Source: Clostridia bacterium
Lineage (GTDB): Bacteria > Bacillota > Sulfobacillia > SLMV01
NCBI GenBank assembly: GCA_007133365.1
Contig: SLMV01000142.1
Coordinates: forward strand, 1-17,962
DNA length: 17,962 nucleotides
Direction of reading: 5' to 3'
Part shown: piece by piece, positions 7,828-15,397 of the stretch
Numbering within the stretch: the first letter of the stretch is position 1
Layout of the letters: every line of letters begins with the position of its first letter
The notes under the pieces: model-generated
Seen by the model: only the letters and a program-made list of their open reading frames with translations
Databases searched by the model: none
What the model was told of the DNA's origin: nothing
Position numbers and translations under genes: made by a program

Positions 7828-7856
7828 CGAACACATCGTTGAGATGGAAAGATAAT
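7828..7856 (+). promoter_or_regulatory. Possible promoter of the glycine riboswitch and gcv operon
   Basis: GATAAT (7851-7856) resembles a -10 element. With 17-base spacing the -35 position (7828-7833) reads CGAACA, which matches only the ACA half of TTGACA. Transcription would start about 10 bases before the first riboswitch helix at 7873, which is the main reason for the call. Confidence 0.3.
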
Positions 7857-7872
7857 CTGGTCCTGGATGAAG

Positions 7873-8032
7873 ATTGCGGGAGAGTCAGATGCGTTGATGT
7901 CTGCACCGAAGGGGGAAATCTCTCAGGTTTCGGACCGCAATTGGACAGATCTCTGGAGAGAACCGCTTTGCGGGCACCGAAGGAGCAACCCAGGGTGAAA
8001 ATGGGGAATCTCTCAGGTATAAGGGACAGAGA
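7873..8032 (+). ncRNA. Tandem glycine riboswitch (two aptamers)
   Basis: Two glycine aptamers stand in a row ahead of gcvT. Aptamer 1: outer helix ATTGCGG (7873-7879) with CCGCAAT (7935-7941), inner helix GAGAG (7880-7884) with CTCTC (7920-7924), side hairpin CAGA/TCTG (7886-7889, 7900-7903), and the conserved GCACCGAAGG. Aptamer 2: outer helix TCTCTG (7950-7955) with CAGAGA (8027-8032), inner helix GAGAG (7956-7960) with CTCTC (8010-8014), side hairpin CCGC-TTT-GCGG (7963-7973), and conserved GCACCGAAGGAGCAA, GAATCTCTCAGG and GGGACAGAGA. The pattern is that of known gcvT-leader glycine riboswitches. The outer helix of aptamer 2 uses bases also needed for the 5' side of the following terminator, so glycine binding should prevent termination and switch the operon on. 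Confidence 0.95.
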
Positions 8033-8059
8033 ATTGCACAGCAATTACTGTCCTTTTTT
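8024..8059 (+). terminator. Riboswitch-controlled intrinsic terminator
   Basis: GGACAG (8024-8029) pairs with CTGTCC (8048-8053). A small internal bulge (AG against A) follows, then AATTGC (8032-8037) pairs with GCAATT (8041-8046) around ACA. Six T (8054-8059) come directly after the stem. Bases 8027-8032 also form the 3' side of the aptamer 2 outer helix, so the two structures exclude each other. Confidence 0.9.
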
Positions 8060-8130
8060 GTTGGGGAATCGTAACCAGGTGGAGAAGTGGTAAGATAAAT
8101 AAGGAATGAGATAACGCTCGAGATTTTTAC

Positions 8131-8139
8131 GGAGGTGAT
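8131..8139 (+). promoter_or_regulatory. Strong ribosome binding site of gcvT
   Basis: GGAGGTGAT is a nearly full complement of the 16S rRNA 3' end. The GGAGG core lies 7 bases before GTG 8143. This decides the GTG start; ATG 8141 is out of frame. Confidence 0.85.
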
Positions 8140-8142
8140 GAT

Positions 8143-9255
8143 GTGGGAGCTGGGCAGGCTTTGAAAAAGACACCACTGTATGACGTTCACAAGGAATACG
8201 GCGCTCGCATAATTGATTTTGGCGGGTGGCTGCTCCCCGTCCAATACGACAGCATCATGGAGGAGCACCGTGCGGTACGCCAGCAAGCGGGTTTGTTTGA
8301 CGTGTCGCATATGGGAGAGATCCGTATTGTCGGTGAAGAGGCAGAATCCTTTGTCAACTACCTGATCACCAACGATGTCACCAAATTAACGGATGGAAAG
8401 ATTGCTTATACCGTCATGTGTTACCATGACGGCGGTACGATCGATGACTTTCTCGTTTATCGCATTGATCAGGAGACGTATTGGTTGGTTGTTAATGCGG
8501 CCAACATTGAAAAAGACTTCACCTGGATTCAGCGTCAGGCGGAGGATTATAATGTGAAAGTGGTCAATGAGTCGGAAGATTTTGCTCAACTTGCGCTTCA
8601 GGGTCCGCGTGCGGAAGCAATTCTCAAACGGTTGACCGATTATGATTTGAGTTTGATTCGCCCGTTTGAGTTTGCCATGGATGTTCCCATTGGTCAGGTG
8701 GCAGCCCTGATTTCCCGCACCGGCTATACGGGTGAGGACGGTTTTGAGATCTATTGCGACTCATCCGATGTCGAGGGGCTTTGGCGGCGGATCATGGAAG
8801 CGGGGCAAGAGGATGGCTTGATGCCGGCCGGGCTAGGGGCTCGCGATACGTTACGATTCGAAGCAGGACTTTGCCTCTACGGGCATGAATTGGGACCGGA
8901 TATCAATCCCCTGGAAGCGCGCCTTGGCTTTGTGGTTAAATTGGACAAAGACGATTTCATTGGAAAAGACAGTTTGGTTAAGGTGAAAGCGGAAGGCTTG
9001 AGCAAGCGACTGGTTGGACTTAAAGTTTTGGGTCGGGGCGTTGCTCGACAAGGGTATCCCATTCTAAACGCCGAAGATCAAGAGGTTGGCTATGTGACAA
9101 GTGGCACCTTGTCGCCGACTCTAAAGCAGAGCATGGGATTGGGTTTCGTGCCCCCGGCACTGGCAAAGCCCGGAACTCAGCTGCAGATCCTGGTTCGTCA
9201 GCGCAAACTGAATGCGGAAGTTGTAAAAACACCATTTTATAAGCGGGAGGGGTAA
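8143..9255 (+). CDS. gcvT: Aminomethyltransferase, glycine cleavage T protein
   Basis: A 370-residue protein of normal family length. It takes the aminomethyl group held on the lipoyl arm of GcvH, passes the methylene to tetrahydrofolate and releases ammonia. Visible are the N-terminal TPLYDVHKEYGARIIDFGGW, the GLFDVSHMGEI folate-domain motif (50-60), GGTIDDFLVYR (97-107) with Asp101 corresponding to the catalytic aspartate of known T proteins, the ISRTGYTGEDGFEIY segment, and the C-terminal TSGTLSPTLKQSMGLGFVP. The start is GTG. It is the first gene after the glycine riboswitch; gcvH begins 2 bases after its stop codon. It acts in the cytoplasm with GcvPA/GcvPB, GcvH and the dehydrogenase encoded further down. 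Confidence 0.97.
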   Translation: MGAGQALKKTPLYDVHKEYGARIIDFGGWLLPVQYDSIMEEHRAVRQQAGLFDVSHMGEIRIVGEEAESFVNYLITNDVTKLTDGKIAYTVMCYHDGGTIDDFLVYRIDQETYWLVVNAANIEKDFTWIQRQAEDYNVKVVNESEDFAQLALQGPRAEAILKRLTDYDLSLIRPFEFAMDVPIGQVAALISRTGYTGEDGFEIYCDSSDVEGLWRRIMEAGQEDGLMPAGLGARDTLRFEAGLCLYGHELGPDINPLEARLGFVVKLDKDDFIGKDSLVKVKAEGLSKRLVGLKVLGRGVARQGYPILNAEDQEVGYVTSGTLSPTLKQSMGLGFVPPALAKPGTQLQILVRQRKLNAEVVKTPFYKREG

Positions 9256-9257
9256 GA

Positions 9258-9632
9258 ATGTATCCAGAAGATTTGCTGTATACGGAAGATCATGAATGGA
9301 TTCGCGTGGAGGACGGGGTGGCAACGGTAGGCATCACAGACTTCGCCCAAAACGAGTTGGGTGACATTGTCTTCGTCGAATTGCCCGAAGAAGATGAGGA
9401 TTTCTCTCAGGGCGACGCCATGGGCGTTGTCGAATCGGTCAAGGCCGTCTCCGATATCTACATGCCGCTCACCGGTACCATTGCCGCCATTAACGAAGAA
9501 ATACTTGATGCTCCGGAGCTGGTCAACAGCGATCCCTATGGAGACGGTTGGCTAATCAAGATCAAAATTGCGGATGAACTGGAACTCGATGCTTTGATGA
9601 ATGCTGAAGAATACGAATCGACTCTTGAGTAA
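9258..9632 (+). CDS. gcvH: Glycine cleavage H protein (lipoyl carrier)
   Basis: A 124-residue lipoyl-domain protein that shuttles the aminomethyl group between P, T and L proteins. The lipoylation site is Lys62 in VVESVKAVSD (57-66), matching the family pattern. Other family marks are YTEDHEWIR near the start, GITDFAQNELGDIVFVELP (25-43) and NSDPYGDGWL. The start is ATG, with GGGAGGGG in the last codons of gcvT as ribosome binding site. It is the most likely substrate of the LipM-like and radical SAM lipoylation genes downstream. No other lipoyl-domain protein is encoded in the window. Confidence 0.97.
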   Translation: MYPEDLLYTEDHEWIRVEDGVATVGITDFAQNELGDIVFVELPEEDEDFSQGDAMGVVESVKAVSDIYMPLTGTIAAINEEILDAPELVNSDPYGDGWLIKIKIADELELDALMNAEEYESTLE

Positions 9633-9661
9633 ATGTTTGAGTCTACAGATAGGGTGATTGC

Positions 9662-11008
9662 ATGAACTATCTCCCCAATACCGACGCGGATCGCAAACAG
9701 ATGTTGGCTGCGATCGGGGTGGAATCCGTTGACGATCTTTTCGCCTGCATTCCAAAAGATGTCCGATTCGATCGGGCACTTGACGTGCCGGAGCCAATGG
9801 CCGAGTTATCGTTGCTTCGACACATGCAGAGACTTGCCAATTGCAACATAAATACTGAACAAATGGTTTCGTTTCTCGGCGGCGGCATCTATGATCACTA
9901 TCTGCCGTCCGCGGTCGATCACATCATTTCCCGGGGCGAATTCTTCACGGCCTATACGCCGTACCAACCCGAGGTCAGTCAAGGAACGCTTCAGGCTGTC
10001 TTTGAATATCAGACGATGGTGGCGGAGTTAACCGGGATGGATGCCGCCAACGCGTCGATGTATGATGGCGCCACAGCCCTAGCCGAAGCGGCCATGATGG
10101 CCCGCCGGGTAGGCCGAAAAGGAAAGCGCGTGGTGATGAGTACTTCCATCCACCCAGAATATCGTCAGGTGGTGCATACTTACCTTCACGGGCAAGGTTG
10201 GGAAATTGTGGAGGTCCCCACCCGCGAGGGGATCACCGATGTTGAGGCATTGGAAGAAGTGGTCAATGAGGATACCTTTGCTGTCCTGATGCAAAACCCG
10301 AACTTCTTTGGTTTGTTGGAGCCCGTTACGGCTTTTGAAACCTTGGTTTCGACGTTTAAAACAGCGCAGCTGGTGGTGGCCTGCGATCCCATTTCACTCG
10401 GTGTTTTGCGTCCTCCAAGTACCTATGGGGCCAATATCGTCGTGGGCGAAGGCCAGCCGCTCGGAAATCCGATGAGTTTCGGCGGTCCTCACCTCGGCTT
10501 CTTTGCGGCCGATAAGCGGCATATGCGTTCGATGCCCGGGCGCATCATCGGGCAGACTCAAGACGTCGAAGGTCGCCGAGGTTTTGTCATGACCTTGCAG
10601 ACCCGAGAACAGCACATTCGTCGCGAACGGGCAACTTCGAATATCTGCTCGAATGAAGCGTTAAATGCCCTGGCTGCCACCGTCTATCTAAGTCTGATGG
10701 GTAAACAAGGTTTTCAAGAAGTGGCACAACAGACGACGCAAAAGGCTCATTACGCCGCCAAGGCGATTGCCGAGCTGCCCGGGTTCGAGTTGGCATTTGA
10801 CCAGCCGTTCTTCAAAGAGTTCGTGATAAAGGGTCCCGGCCCCGCTAACAAATTGATTGAAAAGCTGTTGGATGATGAGATTCTTGCAGGTGTCGATTTG
10901 GGTCGTTTTGACGATACCATGTCGGATTGCTTGTTGGTTGCCGTGACGGAAAAGCGCACGAAAGAGGAAATCGATTATTTTGTTGAGCGGTTGGGGGAAT
11001 CGAAATGA
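9662..11008 (+). CDS. gcvPA: Glycine dehydrogenase (decarboxylating) subunit 1
   Basis: A 448-residue N-terminal half of a split P protein, the usual length for GcvPA. P protein decarboxylates glycine with pyridoxal phosphate and transfers the aminomethyl group to lipoyl-GcvH. Family features include FLGGGIYDHYLPSAVDHI (70-87), YTPYQPEVSQGTLQAVFEYQ (97-116), YDGATALAEA and the GGPHLGFFA segment. The lysine that binds pyridoxal phosphate is in the partner, GcvPB. The start ATG follows AGGGTGAT at 9650-9657. Its last four bases overlap the gcvPB start (ATGA), which suggests translational coupling of the two subunits. Split P proteins are typical of Bacillota, thermophiles and archaea. Confidence 0.97.
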   Translation: MNYLPNTDADRKQMLAAIGVESVDDLFACIPKDVRFDRALDVPEPMAELSLLRHMQRLANCNINTEQMVSFLGGGIYDHYLPSAVDHIISRGEFFTAYTPYQPEVSQGTLQAVFEYQTMVAELTGMDAANASMYDGATALAEAAMMARRVGRKGKRVVMSTSIHPEYRQVVHTYLHGQGWEIVEVPTREGITDVEALEEVVNEDTFAVLMQNPNFFGLLEPVTAFETLVSTFKTAQLVVACDPISLGVLRPPSTYGANIVVGEGQPLGNPMSFGGPHLGFFAADKRHMRSMPGRIIGQTQDVEGRRGFVMTLQTREQHIRRERATSNICSNEALNALAATVYLSLMGKQGFQEVAQQTTQKAHYAAKAIAELPGFELAFDQPFFKEFVIKGPGPANKLIEKLLDDEILAGVDLGRFDDTMSDCLLVAVTEKRTKEEIDYFVERLGESK

Positions 11009-12507
11009 CTTCCGAACATCAGTGTGAGGTTATCACAAATGAACCGGTGATCTTCGAACTCAGCGCTCCTGGACGTCGCGCTGTCCGTCTTCCGACCCTC
11101 GATGTCCCCGAGGAACCGCTCGATGCCCTAATTCCCGAGGACATGCTCCGAACGGAACCGGCCGGGTTGCCGGAAGTGTCGGAAATTGATGTCATTCGTC
11201 ATTTCACTCGGCTTTCGCAGTTCAACCATGGCGTCGATACCGGTTTTTATCCGCTCGGCTCATGTACGATGAAGTACAATCCCAAGGTCAATGAAGATAT
11301 CGCGCGAATGCCCGGGTTTGCATCAATTCATCCGTATCAACCCGAGCAAACCGTACAAGGCGCTCTCGAAGTGATGGACCAACTCGGTGAATATCTTAAA
11401 GAGATCTCTGGGATGAATCACGTGAGTTTACAACCGGCAGCCGGTGCTCACGGCGAACTTGCCGGCATCTTGCTGATCCGGGCTTATCATGAGGCTAGGG
11501 GAAATGAACGGCACAAAATCATCATCCCTGATTCCGCGCATGGAACAAATCCGGCGACGGCAGCCATGGCTGGGTATAATACGGTCGAGGTACCCTCCGA
11601 TGATCGGGGCGGGGTGGATATTGAAGCATTGGCGGCCATTTTGGACGATGACGTCGCCGGACTTATGCTCACCAACCCAAATACCCTAGGCGTCTTCGAT
11701 GAGAATATCACTCAAATCGCACGCATGGTGCACGAGGCCGGCGGACTTTTATATTACGATGGTGCGAATGCCAACGCCATCATGGGATATTCTCGTCCCG
11801 GCGACATGGGATTTGACATCGTGCACTTTAATTTGCACAAGACCTTTGCTACCCCTCATGGTGGGGGCGGGCCGGGGTCGGGTCCCATCGTGGTCACGGA
11901 TGAATTGGCCCCTTACCTTCCGGTTCCGATTGTGACCCAAACGGACGGCACCTATCGGTTTGAATGGGATGTGCCTGAATCCATTGGGCAACTTCGGTCG
12001 TTTTACGGCAACTTTGGCGTGATGCTCAAGGCGTATGCGTACATCCGCAGCATGGGTGCATCTGGGCTTAAGGCCGCCAGTGCCGATGCGGTGCTAAATG
12101 CCAATTACCTTATGAATGCGCTAAAGGACACCTACTACTTGCCGTTTGATCGGACCTGTATGCATGAGTTCGTTCTATCAGGCAGCTGGCAAAAGAAGGA
12201 GCATGGGGTGTCCACTTTGGACATTGCCAAAGCGTTGCTCGACTATGGCATGCATCCGCCGACGATCTATTTCCCACTCATCGTGGATGAAGCGCAAATG
12301 ATTGAGCCCACGGAGACAGAAAGCCGTGAGACTTTGGACCAATTCATCAAAGCTATGAAGGAAATTGCCGAGATCGCCCGTGAGAATCCCGACGCCCTAT
12401 TCGAAGCCCCTCGGCGGACCCCCGTTCGTCGTTTGGATGAAGGATCGGCGGCGAGACGACCGCTCATCTGCTGGTTGCCCGAGGAGGCTACTTTGCAAGA
12501 TGAGTAA
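11005..12507 (+). CDS. gcvPB: Glycine dehydrogenase (decarboxylating) subunit 2
   Basis: A 500-residue C-terminal half of the split P protein. The pyridoxal phosphate lysine is Lys279 in HFNLHKTFATPHGGGGPG. Other family marks are FYPLGSCTMKYNPKVNE (81-97), QPAAGAHGELAG (143-154), DSAHGTNPATAAMAGY and TNPNTLG. The start ATG overlaps the gcvPA stop by four bases. Its own stop is overlapped by the next gene, whose ATG begins at 12500, so the coupling continues into the lipoylation genes. The C-terminal end (TPVRRLDEGSAARRP) is the expected family ending with a short extra tail. With GcvPA it forms the glycine-decarboxylating enzyme in the cytoplasm. Confidence 0.97.
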   Translation: MTSEHQCEVITNEPVIFELSAPGRRAVRLPTLDVPEEPLDALIPEDMLRTEPAGLPEVSEIDVIRHFTRLSQFNHGVDTGFYPLGSCTMKYNPKVNEDIARMPGFASIHPYQPEQTVQGALEVMDQLGEYLKEISGMNHVSLQPAAGAHGELAGILLIRAYHEARGNERHKIIIPDSAHGTNPATAAMAGYNTVEVPSDDRGGVDIEALAAILDDDVAGLMLTNPNTLGVFDENITQIARMVHEAGGLLYYDGANANAIMGYSRPGDMGFDIVHFNLHKTFATPHGGGGPGSGPIVVTDELAPYLPVPIVTQTDGTYRFEWDVPESIGQLRSFYGNFGVMLKAYAYIRSMGASGLKAASADAVLNANYLMNALKDTYYLPFDRTCMHEFVLSGSWQKKEHGVSTLDIAKALLDYGMHPPTIYFPLIVDEAQMIEPTETESRETLDQFIKAMKEIAEIARENPDALFEAPRRTPVRRLDEGSAARRPLICWLPEEATLQDE

Positions 12508-13501
12508 ACGGATGCGAGAAGCAGGAGGAGAGACCGCACGGGATCTCCTCCTGCAAGGCATTAAGCAGTATTTCGTGACCTCGGGTGCCCAAGCGCTTGC
12601 GACCCAACTGAAATCCATTGAAAAAAGCGGGGGAGAAGGCAAGGGGCTCGAGGGGCACGATTGGGACACCGTGGAGTTTGTGCTGCCAGGGAAAACCGGG
12701 ACTGTTTCCAGTACTGGCGAGGCCTGTGCCCTCGATTGTGCCCATTGTGGCGGCCATTTTCTTAAGCATATGTATCATCCGATGGACCTTTCGCAAGCGT
12801 TACCTCCGGTGAAGAGCTGGCTCATAAGTGGGGGCTCGGATTCCGACGGACAAGTGGTGCCACCGCCCCCTGAGCTGTTGTACCGCCTGCGGCAGCAAGG
12901 TCCATTAAATCTGCATGTGGGGCTTTTGACTGATGAAATGATCGATCAAATCAGCGATTATGCGGATGTGGTTTCATTTGACTTAATTGGATCGGATGAG
13001 ACCATTCGCAATGTGATCGGAATTGACGCGACGGCCGACGACTACTGGCGAACCTATCGAGCGCTCTCAGAACAGGTGACGACCATTCCGCACATCATTG
13101 TCGGGCTTGATGGGGGAACAATAAAAGGAGAGTGGGTATTGCTCGATAGGCTCCGTGAGACGCCGCCGAAAGCGCTGGTGTTCCTGGTTCTTTGGCCGAT
13201 TCGGGGAACGCGGTTTGCCCAGGTGAGCCCGCCATCTTTAACGCAAGTTTTCGAATTGTTCAGGGTCGCGCGCCGTTTGCTACCGACCACTAAACTACAT
13301 TTGGGCTGTATGCGGCCGGTTGGACAATACCGTGCTTATCTCGATCTCATTGCCGGTGCGGTTGGTTTCGATTTGCTGGTTCAGCCCACCGCACCCATTC
13401 GCCGTTTGGCAAAAGAGGCGGGACTTTCGATCAAATATGGTGATCAATGTTGCAGTTTTTTCGCTCCCGATTTACGCGGAGAAAGGGCGTGGGAAAAATG
13501 A
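12500..13501 (+). CDS. Radical SAM protein, probable subunit of two-protein lipoyl synthase (LipS2-like)
   Basis: A 333-residue radical SAM protein. The iron-sulfur motif CxxxCxxC is Cys76, Cys80 and Cys83 within STGEACALDCAHCGGH, and KHMYHPM follows. Further cysteines at 270 (GCMRP) and 317-318 (QCCSFF) could hold an auxiliary cluster. I place it in the biotin-synthase-like group that includes LipS2; LipS1 and LipS2 jointly insert the two sulfurs into octanoyl groups in Thermococcus. The assignment rests on remembered family features and on context: it sits in a gcv operon directly before a second radical SAM gene and an octanoyltransferase, and no classical LipA is seen. The start ATG overlaps the gcvPB stop by 8 bases, with GAGGAGG (12481-12487) upstream. 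A longer in-frame reading upstream would lie inside gcvPB and is rejected. Which of the pair should be called S1 or S2 is uncertain. Confidence 0.78.
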   Translation: MSKRMREAGGETARDLLLQGIKQYFVTSGAQALATQLKSIEKSGGEGKGLEGHDWDTVEFVLPGKTGTVSSTGEACALDCAHCGGHFLKHMYHPMDLSQALPPVKSWLISGGSDSDGQVVPPPPELLYRLRQQGPLNLHVGLLTDEMIDQISDYADVVSFDLIGSDETIRNVIGIDATADDYWRTYRALSEQVTTIPHIIVGLDGGTIKGEWVLLDRLRETPPKALVFLVLWPIRGTRFAQVSPPSLTQVFELFRVARRLLPTTKLHLGCMRPVGQYRAYLDLIAGAVGFDLLVQPTAPIRRLAKEAGLSIKYGDQCCSFFAPDLRGERAWEK

Positions 13502-13508
13502 CGTTGAC

Positions 13509-13516
13509 GGAGGTGG
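13509..13516 (+). promoter_or_regulatory. Ribosome binding site of the second radical SAM gene
   Basis: GGAGGTGG follows the stop of the preceding gene (TGA 13499-13501). The GGAGG core is 10 bases before GTG 13524 and 4 before an in-frame TTG at 13518. GTG is preferred on spacing. The longer open frame from 13320 lies wholly inside the preceding gene. Confidence 0.65.
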
Positions 13517-13523
13517 CTTGCCG

Positions 13524-14531
13524 GTGAAAATTCGTGTATCAGCAGGCAGTGCGTCTGCGTTGGGGTTAAGATATATACGCTCGGACGAAATGGTCACGGC
13601 GGTCCATCTTCTGGTGGGCGCTGACTGCGCGTTTTCCTGTAGTTTTTGCCCCCAGGCGCGAACCAATCAAGATGAAAATAAAGAAGCGCGGCTTTCTCGG
13701 GTCCAGTGGCCCGCCTTTGAAATGGGGACGCTGGTCGATGCGCTTGCGCGTGCTTATTCTCGTAACGAGATTCTTCGCGTCTGCTTGCAGGTGGTTCCGG
13801 GAGGTTCGCACGCCGAGCAGACCCAAGCCTTCTTTGCGATTCTGAATGAACGCAACCTTGATATTCCCGTTTCGGTTAATGCGGTTATCGCGTCGCTTGA
13901 CGACGCAGCCTACTACTTGGACCATGGTGCCCAACGTATCGGGCTTGCGCTGGATGGGGCAACGCCCGCCCTCTTTTCCAAGCACAAGGGCTCTTTGCCG
14001 GAGACTTTTTCGCACCGATTATCGCTCCTAGAAACATTGGCGAAGCGCTATCCCAACCGCGTGGCCACCCACCTCATTGTCGGGCTCGGGGAAACCGAGC
14101 GCGACATGATCTTTCGGATTGATCAGATGAAAAGGATGGGGGTTGAGGTCGCGCTGTTTGCGTTAACGCCACTAAAAGGGACGCAATTATCCCAGGCACA
14201 ACCGCCCCCGATGGCATCCTACCGGCGCGTTCAGTTAGCGCGGCATTTGATTACGGAGCAAGGGGTGGATCCGTCCAATTTTGATTTTGACAGTACCGGG
14301 CGGCTTCGCCGAATCTATCAATTTAAGACCACTAAGGATTTGATACGGGGAGACCCCTTTCGGACGTCCGGGTGCGTTGGATGCAATCGTCCCTTTTATA
14401 ACGAGCGCCCGGGGGAGACCCCGTATAACTATCCGCGTGCTTTGACACCCGAGGAAGCGTCCGAGGCGCTCTATATGACGGATTTGCCCGAGTTTATGCG
14501 CCAGGTAGCAGGGGGAGGGAGGTTATTGTGA
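13524..14531 (+). CDS. Radical SAM protein, probable partner subunit of lipoyl synthase (LipS1-like)
   Basis: A 335-residue radical SAM protein with the cluster motif Cys35, Cys39 and Cys42 (GADCAFSCSFCPQ). A second cysteine pair, Cys284 and Cys287 (TSGCVGCNRPFYNERPG), is followed by YNYP near the C-terminus. That ending is what I remember from the biotin-synthase-related group containing LipS1. Together with the preceding gene it should convert octanoyl-GcvH to lipoyl-GcvH by inserting sulfur at C6 and C8; this is inferred from the family and from position. It lies 22 bases after the first radical SAM gene, and its stop overlaps the GTG start of the LipM-like gene by two bases. The extra CxxC is a candidate auxiliary-cluster or structural site. 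Alternative: some other biotin-synthase-like reaction, which the gene context makes unlikely. Confidence 0.78.
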   Translation: MKIRVSAGSASALGLRYIRSDEMVTAVHLLVGADCAFSCSFCPQARTNQDENKEARLSRVQWPAFEMGTLVDALARAYSRNEILRVCLQVVPGGSHAEQTQAFFAILNERNLDIPVSVNAVIASLDDAAYYLDHGAQRIGLALDGATPALFSKHKGSLPETFSHRLSLLETLAKRYPNRVATHLIVGLGETERDMIFRIDQMKRMGVEVALFALTPLKGTQLSQAQPPPMASYRRVQLARHLITEQGVDPSNFDFDSTGRLRRIYQFKTTKDLIRGDPFRTSGCVGCNRPFYNERPGETPYNYPRALTPEEASEALYMTDLPEFMRQVAGGGRLL

Positions 14532-15382
14532 AGGTTCAACCCGCCCGGTTGGATCCTAAGGGGAGGAAATGGCGTTTGATGACGCATGCACCAATGTCGG
14601 CCCCTGATAATATGGCGGTGGATGAAGCGTTGGTCAAATCCCATGCGGAAGGGGTGTCGTTGCCGGTACTCCGGCTGTATCGATGGGAACCACCGGGTCT
14701 TTCCTTTGGTTATTTCCAATCCTTTTCCCGCGAGGTCGATCCCGAAAACTGTCAAAAGCGGGCAATTGACTGGGTGCGGCGAATGACGGGTGGTCGTGCT
14801 GTGCTGCACCAGCATGAACTGACCTATGCCGTGATCCTTCATACTAAACTGCTTCCGGGTTCCGTAATGGCCACCTATCGAGCCCTCAGCGAGGCGCTGG
14901 TTCGAGGGTTTAAAGGACTAGGGCTGGATGCCGAGCTGGCCAGTGGCCCCGCTCCGACGTCGGCCAGCCGTTCCGTCGGTTCGGCTGCTTGTTTTGATAG
15001 CGCGACTCCGTTTGAACTGGTGGTTCAAGGGCGCAAAGTGGTGGGAAGTGCTCAGGGGCGTCAGCATGGTGTCCTTTTACAACACGGTTCCGTTCCTTTG
15101 CAACTGGATCGTGATGCGATCGTCGATTGTCTGAATTTAGGTTCTCCTTCCCGACGGCGTGCGGTTCGGCGAACGCTGGAGAACAAAGCCATTTCATTGA
15201 GCGAGGCGCTCGGGCGCCCCGTCGAATTTGACGAAACCGCCCGGGCGTTAGCCCAGGGATTTCGGGATCAATTTAGATTATGCTGGGTTGAAGAGGATTT
15301 GACTTTAAAAGAGACGGCGAGTGTAAGAACCTTGAGCAAAGAAAAGTATGCATCCGAAAATTGGAATCAAGCCATTAAATGA
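14528..15382 (+). CDS. lipM: Octanoyltransferase of the LipM type (lipoate-protein ligase fold)
   Basis: A 284-residue protein of the biotin/lipoate ligase fold that closely follows Bacillus LipM, which moves octanoate from acyl carrier protein to GcvH. Visible are DNMAVDEAL (27-35), GYFQSFSREVDPE (61-73), RRMTGGRAVLH (84-94), and ACFDSATPFELVVQGRKVVG (154-173) with the likely catalytic Cys155 and conserved Lys170, then SAQGRQHGVLLQHGS. The CFD cysteine separates LipM from ATP-using LplA ligases. After VLH, LipM reads DQELTY but this protein reads QHELTY. The start is GTG, overlapping the stop of the previous gene. It should supply octanoyl-GcvH to the two radical SAM proteins encoded just upstream. 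LipL-type amidotransfer is less likely given the CFD motif. Confidence 0.85.
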   Translation: MKVQPARLDPKGRKWRLMTHAPMSAPDNMAVDEALVKSHAEGVSLPVLRLYRWEPPGLSFGYFQSFSREVDPENCQKRAIDWVRRMTGGRAVLHQHELTYAVILHTKLLPGSVMATYRALSEALVRGFKGLGLDAELASGPAPTSASRSVGSAACFDSATPFELVVQGRKVVGSAQGRQHGVLLQHGSVPLQLDRDAIVDCLNLGSPSRRRAVRRTLENKAISLSEALGRPVEFDETARALAQGFRDQFRLCWVEEDLTLKETASVRTLSKEKYASENWNQAIK

Positions 15383-15397
15383 TTGGAGGCGCTTTGA

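Noticed and set aside
7565..8310. Two overlapping minus-strand open frames and a short plus-strand one (7839-8093) across the gcv leader
   Set aside because: The stretch is fully explained by the structured glycine riboswitch and terminator, and the frames show no protein features or ribosome binding sites.
12365..12499. Upstream extension of the first radical SAM gene
   Set aside because: It overlaps the well-conserved end of gcvPB in another frame. ATG 12500 has a ribosome binding site and normal operon overlap.
13320..13523. Upstream extension of the second radical SAM gene
   Set aside because: It lies inside the preceding gene in another frame, and GGAGGTGG marks a start at 13524 or 13518.
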